Positions 13,204-22,524 of a stretch of DNA of 64,000 bases are shown in pieces. Location: the NCBI GenBank assembly GCA_000440235.1, contig ALKQ01000004.1, positions 45,254 to 109,253 of the forward strand. The letters are read 5' to 3'. How positions within the stretch are numbered: the stretch's first letter is position 1; the number at the start of each line of letters is the position of its first letter. Made by a program: the position numbers and the translations under genes. The notes beneath the pieces were generated by a model that worked only from the letters and a program-made list of their open reading frames with translations, was not told the DNA's origin and made no database searches. The DNA is from Streptococcus suis 10581 (GTDB lineage: Bacteria > Bacillota > Bacilli > Lactobacillales > Streptococcaceae).

Positions 13204-14754
13204 ATGAAAAAACATGTTGAGCAACGTGTCGAAGACGTTACTTATAACAAAGCCAAGTTATGGCAAATCATATTATTTGCGATGAACAATTCATCGACGA
13301 ATATTTACTTGGTTGCTTTTACTTTCGTGACTTATTTATCGACAGGTGTACTTGGTCTTGCAGCCCTGTTTGTTAGTCAACTCATGGGCTATATTCGTAT
13401 CTTTGACGGCTTCATCGATCCTACAATTGGAGTTATTATTGATAAAACGGATACTAAGTTTGGTAAATATCGTCCTATCTTGGTTTTGGGGAATATCATT
13501 ACAGCAGCTTCTCTTTTTATGATGTTAGGTTTAAGTGGAGTTAATGAGAGTCTCCGTCTTCCCCTATTCATCCTTGTTTTGATTATCCATAAAATTGGAT
13601 ATTCACTTCAACAGACGATTACAAAAGCAGGACAAGTTGCGCTTACTAATGATCCAAAGCAACGTCCAATCTTTAACATTGTTGATGGTATCGCCACAAC
13701 TGTGTTGATGACTGGTAGTCAGGTTGTTGTGTCAGGGACATTGGTTCCGAAACATGGCGGTTTCACTCCAAGTTTCTTCCAAGAATTGTTCCTCGGTGTA
13801 GTAGTAATTTCAGCTGTTCTGGGTATTCTTGCTATTATCGGTATTTGGGAGAAAGACAATAAGAAATACTTTGGTCTTGGTGAGAAGACACAAGAAACTA
13901 AGTTGAAAGACTACTGGAAAGTTATCAAAGGAAACAAACCTTTGCAGGTTCTTTCAATCTCTGCAGCCTTTGTGAAATTTGTTGCTCAACTGTTTGGAGA
14001 TTCCGTTATCGGGGTTATGCTGTATGGTATTATCTTCGGTGACTATGCTCTTTCTGGTAAAATGTCTATGCTGTTGATTTTGCCAGGTATTCTTGTAACA
14101 GTTGGTGCAGCGCAATTGGCTCGTCGGAAAGGTTTGCGTTTTGCATATGTAATGGCCCTTCAACTGGGAATTACAGGTTTGATTATTCTTGCTGTTATGC
14201 TTCTTTCTGCTGAACCTGGAATGTTAGATTTAACGAATTGGAATCTCTATACAATCGGATTCTTTGTTGTCTATATTGTAGCACGCTATGCATCTACTGC
14301 TCCATCTGGCTTAGTATTGACAATGGGGGCAGATATTACAGACTATGAAACATCAGTATCTGGTCGTTACTTGTCAGGTATGATTGGGACTATCTTCTCA
14401 TTGACTGACTCGATTGCTTCTTCATTTGCTCCGATGGTGGTTGGTTTTGTATTAGCAGGTATCGGTTTTGGTAAAGAGTACCCAACCGTTGAAACAGCAT
14501 TCTCTACAGATTTGAGAATGGCATTGATTGTCCTATTGACAGTGATTCCAGTAGTAGTTTTGAGTCTATCCTTGTTCTTGATGAAATTCTACAAACTAGA
14601 CCGTGAAGAAATGGCTCGTATTCAAGAGAAAATCCATGTTATGAAAGCGGCAAAAGATGAGGAACGAGTGCGTGCAATCGCGAAAAATGTTCCATTATCT
14701 GATATGGATTATGTTGATGTAACACAATATAAGGTTGACCAGTACGATGAGTAA
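13204..14754 (+). CDS. GPH-family glycoside/hexuronide:cation symporter
   Basis: Twelve-helix transporter of the glycoside-pentoside-hexuronide (MelB-like) branch, expected to import glucuronides or uronate-containing oligosaccharides with a cation. It is 516 residues. The N-terminal part shows FDGFIDPTIGVIIDKTDTKFGKYRP (within residues 63-90), the family's signature D-x-x-x-D loop. The long hydrophilic C-terminal tail after residue 470 is cytoplasmic. Gene order with uronate genes supports the substrate class, but the exact glycoside is inferred. Ribosome site AGGAGG. Confidence 0.85.
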   Translation: MKKHVEQRVEDVTYNKAKLWQIILFAMNNSSTNIYLVAFTFVTYLSTGVLGLAALFVSQLMGYIRIFDGFIDPTIGVIIDKTDTKFGKYRPILVLGNIITAASLFMMLGLSGVNESLRLPLFILVLIIHKIGYSLQQTITKAGQVALTNDPKQRPIFNIVDGIATTVLMTGSQVVVSGTLVPKHGGFTPSFFQELFLGVVVISAVLGILAIIGIWEKDNKKYFGLGEKTQETKLKDYWKVIKGNKPLQVLSISAAFVKFVAQLFGDSVIGVMLYGIIFGDYALSGKMSMLLILPGILVTVGAAQLARRKGLRFAYVMALQLGITGLIILAVMLLSAEPGMLDLTNWNLYTIGFFVVYIVARYASTAPSGLVLTMGADITDYETSVSGRYLSGMIGTIFSLTDSIASSFAPMVVGFVLAGIGFGKEYPTVETAFSTDLRMALIVLLTVIPVVVLSLSLFLMKFYKLDREEMARIQEKIHVMKAAKDEERVRAIAKNVPLSDMDYVDVTQYKVDQYDE

Positions 14755-14770
14755 TTAATATCGAATAACT

Positions 14771-14801
14771 GACCTAGTTGGAGGATTCCAGCTGGGTCTT
14801 T
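14771..14801 (+). terminator. intra-operon hairpin between symporter and KDG kinase genes
   Basis: Twelve-bp stem (14771-14782 with 14787-14798, including G-U pairs) with a GGAT loop, followed only by TTTCATC. The T-run is weak, so partial termination or mRNA stabilisation is more likely than full stop. The next gene's ribosome site (AGGAGG) begins 9 nt after the stem. Confidence 0.6.
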
Positions 14802-14816
14802 CATCTAGGAGGCGGT

Positions 14817-15845
14817 ATGAAAAAAATCTTAGCATTTGGAGAAGTTTTATTGCGGCTATCTCCTCCTCAATATCAAACTTTGACACAGGCATCTAGTTTA
14901 GAATGTCAATTTGGTGGCTCAGAGTTGAATGTTTTAGCCAGCTTAGCACAGTTGGGGCATTCAGTTGAGTTGGTGACGGCACTTCCTGAAAATGAAGTGG
15001 GAAAGATGGCAGAACACTTTCTCTTTGCACGGCAGATTGGACAGAAGCATCTGATTCGAAAAAAAGGAAGGCTTGGACTTTATTACTACCAAAAAGGTTT
15101 TTCGCTCAGGCCTAGTCAGGTGACCTATGATCGTGATTATTCTGCTTTCAGCTTATCCAAGGAAGAAGATTATGATTTGGAAGGTATGTTTGACGGTGTT
15201 GATTGGTTTCATGTCAGTGGTATAACGGTCGCTTTGAATCCAGATATTTATCGACTGGCCTTTCGTTTGATGGAAATGGCAAAGGGGCAAGGTGTTAAGG
15301 TTTCCTTTGACTTGAATTATCGAGAAAGTTTGTGGTCTTCTTTTGAAGAAGCGAGGGAAAAACTATCTCCCTTTGTGCAATTGGCGGATATTTGCTTTGG
15401 TCTAGAGCCTATTCAACTCTTCAATGAATCTGGAAAAGACATGAAGGATGAATTGGGGCTGGAGCGCCCTTATGAAAATAAAGAAGTCTTGTTGGCGGTG
15501 GTTAAAGGTCTGGCGGAGACTTATTCTTTGCAAAGTCTTGCTTTTACCCAGAGGGAAATGACCTACAATAATGAATATTTGCTGAAGGCATACTTGTATC
15601 AAGATGGTATTCTTTATGAAACGGAAAAAGAATCCATTCAAGTTTTGGACCGTGTTGGGACAGGGGATGCCTTTACAGCAGGAATTATTTTGGGTTATTT
15701 GCAGGAAAAAACGCCACGGGAAATAGTCGACTTGGGGATGGCTAGTTTTCAATTCAAACATACCATCGAAGGTGATGTCAATATCATCAGTCTATCAGAT
15801 ATTGATTTGTTATTGAAAAAAGGGTCACGTGAAATAAAACGATAG
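14817..15845 (+). CDS. kdgK: 2-dehydro-3-deoxygluconate kinase (PfkB family)
   Basis: Phosphorylates KDG to KDPG in the uronate pathway. It is 342 residues. PfkB signatures are visible: FGGSELNVLASLAQLG near residue 37 and the catalytic-base motif DRVGTGDAFTAGIILGY near residue 277. The frame is open to 14778, but that start lies in the hairpin; ATG 14817 follows AGGAGG. Placement directly between transporter and beta-glucuronidase genes, with aldolase downstream, supports KDG as substrate. Confidence 0.87.
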   Translation: MKKILAFGEVLLRLSPPQYQTLTQASSLECQFGGSELNVLASLAQLGHSVELVTALPENEVGKMAEHFLFARQIGQKHLIRKKGRLGLYYYQKGFSLRPSQVTYDRDYSAFSLSKEEDYDLEGMFDGVDWFHVSGITVALNPDIYRLAFRLMEMAKGQGVKVSFDLNYRESLWSSFEEAREKLSPFVQLADICFGLEPIQLFNESGKDMKDELGLERPYENKEVLLAVVKGLAETYSLQSLAFTQREMTYNNEYLLKAYLYQDGILYETEKESIQVLDRVGTGDAFTAGIILGYLQEKTPREIVDLGMASFQFKHTIEGDVNIISLSDIDLLLKKGSREIKR

Positions 15846-15860
15846 AAAGAAGGAAAAAGT

Positions 15861-17660
15861 ATGTTGTATCCAATACAGACAAAAACACGCTCAGTTTATT
15901 CTTTAAATGGAATATGGAAATTTAAGCAAGGGGAAAATGATGCTCACACTCTGTTAGATACAGATGAGGTAATGGTTGTACCGAGTTCTTTCAATGATAT
16001 TGTTGTCGATAAGGCAAAGCGTCGTTTTGTCGGAGATAATTGGTATGAACTTATGGTAGCTCTTCCAGTAGTAGCTGATGATGAAGAGTTGGTTGTGCGT
16101 TTTGGTTCGGTGACACATCAGGCAAAAGTTTACGCAGATGGTCAGTTAATCGGGGAGCACAAGGGTGGTTTCACACCTTTTGAATGCTTGATTCCATCAA
16201 ACTTATACGACGCTGAGCAATTCCGTTTGACAGTTTGTGCCAATAATGAGTTGAATTACACAACCCTCCCTGTAGGGAATTATAGTGAAGAAGTGGATGA
16301 GAATGGCCAAATTGTGAAGACCGTCAAGGAAAATTTTGACTTTTTCAACTATGCTGGTATCCAGCGGACGGTTCATCTCTATAAACGTCCAAAAAATAGG
16401 ATTGAGGATATTGTTATTCGGACGGAACTAAATCAAGATTTGACTCAGGCGGTAGTGAATGTTGATGTGAAGACAGTTGGGCAGTACGATTCCATCCGTA
16501 TGTCTATTTTAGATCAAGAGGGACAGGAAGTAGGTCTTCTCGACAATGGACAAATGGTCATTGAACATCCACGTCTTTGGGAAGTCTTAGATGCCTATCT
16601 CTATACTGCTAAAGTTGAATTAGTTGACGGAGAAAACTTGCTAGATACCTACTCAGAACAATTCGGCATTCGTAGTGTTGTGGTTGAAAATGGGCAGTTT
16701 TTCATCAATGGAAAACCTTTCTATTTCAAGGGATTTGGTAAACATGAAGATACCTTCATCAATGGGCGTGGTTTCAATGAAGCAGCCAATCTGATGGATT
16801 TGAATTTACTGAAAGATATTGGAGCAAATTCCTTTAGGACATCTCATTATCCTTATTCTGAGGAAATGATGCGACTGGCTGACCGTTTGGGAATCGTCGT
16901 CCTTGATGAAGTGCCAGCAGTTGGTCTGTTCCAGCTTTTCAATGCAGCCTTGAATTTGACAGGGGATTCTGAAGAGGTAAAAAGCACCTGGGAAGTTATG
17001 CAAACCAAGGAGGCTCATGAATTGGTGATTGATGAATTGATAGCACGTGACAAAAATCATCCATCCGTAGTGATGTGGGTCGTCGCCAATGAGCCAGCAG
17101 GGCATGAAAAAGGCGCGCGTGCTTACTTTGAACCTTTGATTCAGCGCATGAGGGACAGAGATCCTTCTAAGCGTCCTGTGACCTTGGTCAATATCATGAC
17201 GGCAACGCCTGATAAGGATGAGGTTATGGATTTGGTCGATGTTGTCTGTCTCAATCGATATTATGGCTGGTATGTTGCTCATGGTGACTTGAAGATGGCA
17301 GAAAAGGGACTTCGTAAGGAATTAGAGACTTGGCAAAAACTTTATCCTGACAAGCCGATTTTGATTACGGAATATGGTGCAGATACTCTTCCAGGTTTGC
17401 ATTCGATGTGGGATATTCCTTATACAGAGGAATTTCAGGTGGATTACTACGATATGAACCATCGCGTCTTTGATTCAATTCCTAATTTAGTTGGTGAGCA
17501 GGTATGGAATTTTGCTGATTTTGAAACCACGGTTGGTATCATTCGCATTCAAGGAAATCATAAGGGATTATTTTCACGGAATCGTCAACCCAAGCAAATT
17601 GTAAGAGAAATAAAGAAACGTTGGACTGCCATTCCAAACTACCATTATAAGAGGAAATGA
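15861..17660 (+). CDS. uidA: beta-glucuronidase (GH2)
   Basis: Retaining exo-enzyme releasing D-glucuronate from beta-glucuronides in the cytosol; there is no signal peptide. It is 599 residues with the GH2 sugar-binding, immunoglobulin-like and TIM-barrel domains. The acid/base is E411 in VVANEPAGHE and the nucleophile is E504 in LITEYGADTLPG. The carboxylate-recognising N-x-K motif is present as GNHKG (N566, K568), which separates glucuronidases from other GH2 enzymes. A loop of about 30 residues (363-392, with FNAALNLTGDSEE) corresponds to the 'loop 1' of gut-type enzymes that act on small conjugates. Confidence 0.95.
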   Translation: MLYPIQTKTRSVYSLNGIWKFKQGENDAHTLLDTDEVMVVPSSFNDIVVDKAKRRFVGDNWYELMVALPVVADDEELVVRFGSVTHQAKVYADGQLIGEHKGGFTPFECLIPSNLYDAEQFRLTVCANNELNYTTLPVGNYSEEVDENGQIVKTVKENFDFFNYAGIQRTVHLYKRPKNRIEDIVIRTELNQDLTQAVVNVDVKTVGQYDSIRMSILDQEGQEVGLLDNGQMVIEHPRLWEVLDAYLYTAKVELVDGENLLDTYSEQFGIRSVVVENGQFFINGKPFYFKGFGKHEDTFINGRGFNEAANLMDLNLLKDIGANSFRTSHYPYSEEMMRLADRLGIVVLDEVPAVGLFQLFNAALNLTGDSEEVKSTWEVMQTKEAHELVIDELIARDKNHPSVVMWVVANEPAGHEKGARAYFEPLIQRMRDRDPSKRPVTLVNIMTATPDKDEVMDLVDVVCLNRYYGWYVAHGDLKMAEKGLRKELETWQKLYPDKPILITEYGADTLPGLHSMWDIPYTEEFQVDYYDMNHRVFDSIPNLVGEQVWNFADFETTVGIIRIQGNHKGLFSRNRQPKQIVREIKKRWTAIPNYHYKRK

Positions 17661-17705
17661 GCTATAATAGTAGCAAATAGAAAGTTGTATTGGAGGACCA
17701 AGCAC

Positions 17706-18422
17706 ATGGCGAAACCCTTGGTAGAAAAAGCATCAGAACGGTTATTGGAATTGATTTTGGAAAGAGGATATGAAGTTGGTGACAAGCTTCCAAATGAGTA
17801 TGAATTGGCCCAAGATTTAGAAGTTGGACGTTCGACTGTTCGTGAAGCTGTTCGGAGTTTGGCTACTCGAAATATTCTGGAGGTGCGCCAAGGGTCGGGA
17901 ACCTATATCAGCTCTAAAAAAGGAGTATCAGAGGATCCCCTAGGTTTTTCTTTGGTAAGAGACCGTGTGAAGTTGACGACAGATTTGTTTGAAGTGCGGT
18001 ATTTGCTTGAACCGAGAATTGCGGAGCGTGTTGCACAGTTTGCCTCGGATGAAGATATTGCAAGGTTGGAAGACATTGTCGTAGCTATTGAAGATGCGGT
18101 AGCTGCTGGAGATTCGAAGCATCTGGAATTGGATGTACAATTCCACTGTATGTTAGCTGAGATGAGTGGGAATCTGGCTATGACTAGTCTCATGCCTGTC
18201 ATTAACCAGTCTATCCATCTAATCAATGAAAATTATTCAAATCGTCAGATGAAATCGGATAGTTTACAGGCCCATAGGAATATCTTAATGGCTATCAAAC
18301 AACGTCACCCTGTTGCAGCATATGATAGCATGTTAGCACATATTATATCAGTAAGACAGGTTGTTTTAAGCGAATGGTTCGATAAAGATATGACCTTGCA
18401 TGGTCTCAACAATCATAAATAG
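17706..18422 (+). CDS. FadR-type (GntR/FCD) transcriptional regulator of the uronate locus
   Basis: Cytosolic repressor of 238 residues. A winged helix is at residues 10-75 (LAQDLEVGRSTVREAVRSL, then RQGSGTYIS), followed by a helical FCD ligand domain with metal-ligand spacing in ELDVQFHCMLAEMSGN. It most likely senses a uronate intermediate (glucuronate, fructuronate or mannonate; inferred) and binds the 17-bp near-palindrome in P1 and P2. It is the last gene of the P1 transcript, so it would be autoregulated. ATG 17706 is chosen over an upstream TTG because GGAGG lies 10 nt before it. Confidence 0.88.
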   Translation: MAKPLVEKASERLLELILERGYEVGDKLPNEYELAQDLEVGRSTVREAVRSLATRNILEVRQGSGTYISSKKGVSEDPLGFSLVRDRVKLTTDLFEVRYLLEPRIAERVAQFASDEDIARLEDIVVAIEDAVAAGDSKHLELDVQFHCMLAEMSGNLAMTSLMPVINQSIHLINENYSNRQMKSDSLQAHRNILMAIKQRHPVAAYDSMLAHIISVRQVVLSEWFDKDMTLHGLNNHK

Positions 18423-18439
18423 AAATATGAAATAGACAG

Positions 18440-18468
18440 CCCGGAAGAATTCTTCTGGGTATTTTTTT
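18440..18468 (+). terminator. intrinsic terminator after the regulator gene
   Basis: Near-perfect hairpin CCCGGAAGAATTCTTCTGGG (18440-18459, one G-U pair) followed by ATTTTTTT. It ends the P1 operon just before P2. Confidence 0.88.
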
Positions 18469-18476
18469 CTTTTTTC

Positions 18477-18530
18477 TTGACAAATCATCTGACGAATTGT
18501 ATACTATAGCTATAAATGACAACGCTTTCT
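18477..18530 (+). promoter_or_regulatory. promoter P2 of the glucuronide locus with FadR-type operator and cre
   Basis: TTGACA (18477-18482), 17 bp, TATACT (18500-18505). The spacer holds AAATCATCTGACGAATT (18482-18498), identical to P1 and in the same register. ATGACAACGCTTTCT (18516-18530) matches the cre consensus at 14 of 15 positions and covers the predicted start site. Confidence 0.82.
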
Positions 18531-18544
18531 AATTGGAGGTCAAG

Positions 18545-19165
18545 ATGTTAAAGCAATTAAAAGAAAATTACTTTTTTGCAGTGATTCGCGGAAAAGATGA
18601 AGAAGATGCGAAAGAAATCGCTCGCCATGCGATTTTGGGAGGTATTCGAAATATTGAAATTACATTTTCGACTCCAAATGCAGCGACAGTTATCAAAGAA
18701 TTACAAGAGGAGTTCTCAGACGATTCTTCCGTAGTCATCGGGGCGGGAACAGTGATGAATCTTAAGCTGGCGCAAGCGGCCATTGATGCAGGTGCTAGTT
18801 TCCTGGTTAGTCCTCATTTTGATAAAGAAATTCAAGACTTGGCGCAAGAGGCTGAGGTGCTCTACTTCCCAGGCTGTGCTACTGCAACGGAGATTGTCAC
18901 AGCTAGTCAGGCGGGATGTCCTATTATCAAGCTTTTCCCTGGTGGTGTCTTGGGTCCTGGATTTATCAAGGATATTCACGGACCAGTGCCCCAAGTGGAT
19001 TTGATGCCTTCTGGTGGCGTATCGGTTGAAAATGTTGCAGATTGGAAAAAAGCCGGTGCTTGTGCTGTTGGAGTCGGTTCGGCTCTGGCAAGTCGAGTGC
19101 AGGCTGAAGGCTATGAAAGTGTAACGACGATTGCTCGCAGTTTTGTTGCAGCTTTGGAGGGATGA
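18545..19165 (+). CDS. kdgA: KDPG (2-dehydro-3-deoxy-phosphogluconate) aldolase
   Basis: Class I aldolase splitting KDPG into pyruvate and glyceraldehyde-3-phosphate. It is 206 residues, a single TIM barrel. The Schiff-base lysine is K129 in PIIKLFPGG and the general-base glutamate is E38 in [10 protein letters not shown]. The frame opens at a TTG inside the ribosome site, so ATG 18545 (after GGAGG) is the start. The stop codon is 1 nt before the uxaC start. Confidence 0.95.
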   Translation: MLKQLKENYFFAVIRGKDEEDAKEIARHAILGGIRNIEITFSTPNAATVIKELQEEFSDDSSVVIGAGTVMNLKLAQAAIDAGASFLVSPHFDKEIQDLAQEAEVLYFPGCATATEIVTASQAGCPIIKLFPGGVLGPGFIKDIHGPVPQVDLMPSGGVSVENVADWKKAGACAVGVGSALASRVQAEGYESVTTIARSFVAALEG

Positions 19166-19166
19166 A

Positions 19167-20567
19167 ATGAGTTTTAATGACAAAAATTTTATGCTAAAAA
19201 ATGAGCCTGCTAAGCAGCTTTACGGGAAAATAGCAGAGCTCCCTATCTATGATTTCCATTGCCACTTGGATCCGAAGGAAATTTTTGAAGATAAGGTCTA
19301 TGAAGATATTGTTGATTTGTGGCTGGGGGGTGACCATTATAAGTGGCGCTTGATGCGGGCTAATGGTATCTCAGAAGAAGAAATCACAGGTTCAGCAAGT
19401 AAACTAGATAAGTTTAAAGCCTGGGCAAGGACCTTGGAACGGGCTTTCGGAAATCCTCTCTATCATTGGAGTCATTTGGAATTGCGACAGGTTTTCGGTG
19501 TTGAGGAATTGTTGACCGAAGAAAATGCCGAGCGACTCTATCATCAGCTCAATGCTTATTTGCAAGAACATCGAATGAGTCCACGGAAGCTAATTGCGGA
19601 TGCTAGGGTGACCTTTATTGGGACAACTGACCATCCTCTTGATAGCTTGGAATGGCATAAGCGCTTGGCTGAGGACTCAACTATAGATACTGTAGTGGCA
19701 CCGACTTTCCGCCCAGATGAAGCCTTTATAGAACATCGAAATTTCAATCCATTTATGAAATGCTTGGAGGAGGTAACAGGGGTAGCAGTAAGAGACTTTG
19801 CAAGTTTTGTAGAAGCACTTGGTCAGCGCGTTTCCTATTTTGCTCAACACGGTTGCCGAGCAAGTGACATTAGTTTTACGGCTATTTCATACGAAGAAGC
19901 AAGCCTTGAAGAGCTTGATGATATTTTACTAGTAAGACTTGCAGGTAAAGAGGCTGGCCAATCCAGTATCAATAAATGGCAGACTGCCATCTTTAGAGAA
20001 TTGTGCCGATTGTACAAGAAACATGGCTTTGTGACACAAGTTCACTTTGGTGCCTTACGGAACAACCATACCGGACTGTTTGAAAAACTTGGAGCAGATG
20101 TGGGTGTGGATTCGATTGGAGACCAGACATGTCTGACTGTGAACTTGAATCGTTTGTTAGATAACTTGGTTAAGGAAAATGCCCTTCCAAAAATGATTTG
20201 GTACAATCTCAATCCAAGTTACAACATTGCTCTGGCCAATACTTTGGCGAATTTCCAGTCCAATGAGGAAGGGCTTCGTAGCCAGCTACAATTTGGTGCT
20301 GGTTGGTGGTTCAATGATACCAAGTTGGGCATGATTGACCAGATGAATGCCTATGCCGAGCAAGGGATGTTAGCGAATTTTGTTGGAATGTTGACAGATT
20401 CGCGTAGCTTTTTGTCCTACCAACGCCATGATTATTTCAGACGCATTTTAGCGACTTATGTCGGACAATGGATTGTTGATGAAGAAGTGCCTGAAGATTA
20501 CAATCGTTTAGGGCAGTTTGTAGAAGCCATATCCTATTACAATGCCAAAGAATTTTTTGAACAATAA
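19167..20567 (+). CDS. uxaC: glucuronate (uronate) isomerase
   Basis: Converts D-glucuronate to D-fructuronate (also galacturonate to tagaturonate). It is 466 residues, amidohydrolase-like fold, with the metal motif [12 protein letters not shown] at residues 26-37 and the conserved [14 protein letters not shown] stretch near residue 383. Start ATG 19167 is preceded by GGAGGG within the end of kdgA; an upstream in-frame start at 19131 would overlap kdgA without a ribosome site. Confidence 0.95.
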   Translation: MSFNDKNFMLKNEPAKQLYGKIAELPIYDFHCHLDPKEIFEDKVYEDIVDLWLGGDHYKWRLMRANGISEEEITGSASKLDKFKAWARTLERAFGNPLYHWSHLELRQVFGVEELLTEENAERLYHQLNAYLQEHRMSPRKLIADARVTFIGTTDHPLDSLEWHKRLAEDSTIDTVVAPTFRPDEAFIEHRNFNPFMKCLEEVTGVAVRDFASFVEALGQRVSYFAQHGCRASDISFTAISYEEASLEELDDILLVRLAGKEAGQSSINKWQTAIFRELCRLYKKHGFVTQVHFGALRNNHTGLFEKLGADVGVDSIGDQTCLTVNLNRLLDNLVKENALPKMIWYNLNPSYNIALANTLANFQSNEEGLRSQLQFGAGWWFNDTKLGMIDQMNAYAEQGMLANFVGMLTDSRSFLSYQRHDYFRRILATYVGQWIVDEEVPEDYNRLGQFVEAISYYNAKEFFEQ

Positions 20568-20580
20568 AGGAGAGTAAATC

Positions 20581-21681
20581 ATGAAAATGTCATTTCGATG
20601 GTATGGGAAAAAGGATCCTGTGACGCTTGAGGAGATTAAGGCAATTCCTGGTATGCAGGGAATTGTGACAGCTGTCTATGATGTGCCAGTTGGTCAAGCT
20701 TGGCCTCTTGAAAACATTCTAGAGCTGAAAAAAATGGTAGAAGAGGCAGGACTTGAAATTACGGTTATTGAATCCATTCCTGTTCATGAAGACATCAAAC
20801 AAGGGAAGCCAAATCGTGATGCCTTAATCGAAAATTATAAAACGTCCATCCGTAATGTCGGGGCTGCAGGTATTCCAGTTGTATGCTACAATTTCATGCC
20901 TGTGTTTGACTGGACACGTTCAGACTTGTACCACCCACTTCCAGATGGTTCAACCTCTTTAGCTTTTCTTAAATCTGATTTGGCAGGTGTTGATCCTGTG
21001 GCGGATGATTTGAACTTACCAGGTTGGGATTCGTCCTATTCCAAGGAAGAAATGAAGGCTATTATTGAAAATTATCGTCAGAATATTTCCGAAGAAGATT
21101 TATGGGCGAATTTGGAGTATTTTATCAAAGAAATTATGCCAACGGCTGAGGAGGCTGGCGTCAAAATGGCTATTCACCCCGATGACCCTCCGTATGGAAT
21201 TTTCGGATTACCGCGCATCATTACTGGTCAAGAAGCCGTTGAACGATTTTTGAATCTCTATGATTCAGAGTACAATGGAATTACCATGTGTGTCGGATCC
21301 TATGCTTCTGATCCGAAAAATGATGTCCTTGCCATGACGGAATATGCTCTCAAACGCAATCGTATCAATTTTATGCATACGCGCAATGTGACGGCAGGTG
21401 CTTGGGGCTTCCAAGAAACTGCACATCTGTCACAAGCTGGTGACATTGATATGAATGCTGTTGTTAAATTATTGGTGGACTATGACTGGACTGGCGCCTT
21501 ACGTCCAGACCACGGTCGTCGTATCTGGGGAGACCAGACCAAGACACCTGGTTATGGTCTGTATGACCGAGCCCTTGGGGCAACCTACTTTAACGGTCTC
21601 TATGAAGCCAATATGCGAGCAGCGGGTAAGACACCAGATTTTGGAATTAAAGTAAAAACAGTCGGAAATAAGGAGATCTAG
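20581..21681 (+). CDS. uxuA: mannonate dehydratase
   Basis: Dehydrates D-mannonate to KDG. It is 366 residues. Diagnostic features are MSFRWYGKKDPVTLEEI at the N-terminus, the metal-site MAIHPDDPPYGIFGLPRI (about residues 197-214) and the C-terminal LRPDHGRRIWG. Thirteen nt after uxaC with ribosome site AAAGGAGAG. ATG at codon 3 is an alternative start. Confidence 0.95.
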   Translation: MKMSFRWYGKKDPVTLEEIKAIPGMQGIVTAVYDVPVGQAWPLENILELKKMVEEAGLEITVIESIPVHEDIKQGKPNRDALIENYKTSIRNVGAAGIPVVCYNFMPVFDWTRSDLYHPLPDGSTSLAFLKSDLAGVDPVADDLNLPGWDSSYSKEEMKAIIENYRQNISEEDLWANLEYFIKEIMPTAEEAGVKMAIHPDDPPYGIFGLPRIITGQEAVERFLNLYDSEYNGITMCVGSYASDPKNDVLAMTEYALKRNRINFMHTRNVTAGAWGFQETAHLSQAGDIDMNAVVKLLVDYDWTGALRPDHGRRIWGDQTKTPGYGLYDRALGATYFNGLYEANMRAAGKTPDFGIKVKTVGNKEI

Positions 21682-21682
21682 T

Positions 21683-22522
21683 ATGACACGTGTTATTGAG
21701 TTTAAGGATAAGGTTGTTGTTATTACAGGAGCAGGTGGTGTTCTTTGTGGCTATTTGGCAAAAGAATTTGCTAAGGCAGGCGCAAAGGTTGCACTTTTGG
21801 ACTTAAATGAAGCTGCGGCTCAGGTCTTCGTTGATGAGATTGCAGCAGCAGGAGGCGTAGCAAAAGCCTATAAATCTAACGTTCTTTCTAAGGAAAATTT
21901 GGAAGAAGTTCGCCAGCAAGTCCTGGCAGATTTTGGACCAGTAGATATTTTAATCAATGGTGCTGGAGGCAATAATCCAAAAGCGACAACGGACAATGAA
22001 TTCCATGAGATTGGACTACCAGCTGAGACCAAAACTTTCTTCGACTTGGATGAGGCAGGTATCAATTTTGTATTCAATTTGAACTATTTGGGAACCTTAT
22101 TGCCAACGCAGGTGTTTGCGCAGGATATGATCGGTCGCTCGGGAGCAAATATTATCAATATTTCCAGCATGAATGCCTTTACTCCTTTGACAAAAATTCC
22201 AGCCTACTCAGGTGCCAAGGCTGCCATCAGCAATTTTACCCAATGGTTGTCAGTACATTTTTCAAAAGTTGGCATCCGTTGTAATGCGATTGCGCCTGGA
22301 TTCTTGGTTACCAACCAAAACCGTGGTTTGCTATTTGACGAGTCGGGTCAACCGACCGCACGTGCCAACAAGATTTTGACCAATACACCAATGGGACGAT
22401 TTGGTGAAGCTGAAGAGCTAGTCGGAGGGGTCTTCTTCTTGGCAGATGAGAATTTGGCAAGTTTTGTCAACGGTGTTGTTTTACCGATTGACGGTGGCTT
22501 CTCAGCCTATTCAGGAGTTTAA
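21683..22522 (+). CDS. uxuB: SDR-family D-mannonate oxidoreductase (fructuronate reductase)
   Basis: NADH-dependent reduction of fructuronate to mannonate, the step between UxaC and UxuA. It is 279 residues, short-chain dehydrogenase type as in Bacillus YjmF, not the long-chain enterobacterial UxuB. Nucleotide-binding GAGGVLCGYLAKEF is near residues 16-29, and the catalytic Ser/Tyr/Lys are in NISSMNAF and PAYSGAKAA. Role follows from position between uxuA and the HAD gene; the SDR fold alone would not fix the substrate. Confidence 0.87.
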   Translation: MTRVIEFKDKVVVITGAGGVLCGYLAKEFAKAGAKVALLDLNEAAAQVFVDEIAAAGGVAKAYKSNVLSKENLEEVRQQVLADFGPVDILINGAGGNNPKATTDNEFHEIGLPAETKTFFDLDEAGINFVFNLNYLGTLLPTQVFAQDMIGRSGANIINISSMNAFTPLTKIPAYSGAKAAISNFTQWLSVHFSKVGIRCNAIAPGFLVTNQNRGLLFDESGQPTARANKILTNTPMGRFGEAEELVGGVFFLADENLASFVNGVVLPIDGGFSAYSGV

Positions 22523-22524
22523 TG

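Noticed and set aside
16806-17282. 158-codon minus-strand frame inside uidA
   Set aside because: It covers the catalytic region of beta-glucuronidase on the other strand; composition is that of a shadow frame.
18716-19183. 155-codon minus-strand frame inside kdgA
   Set aside because: Antisense to the Schiff-base region of a well-supported aldolase; no promoter or ribosome site.
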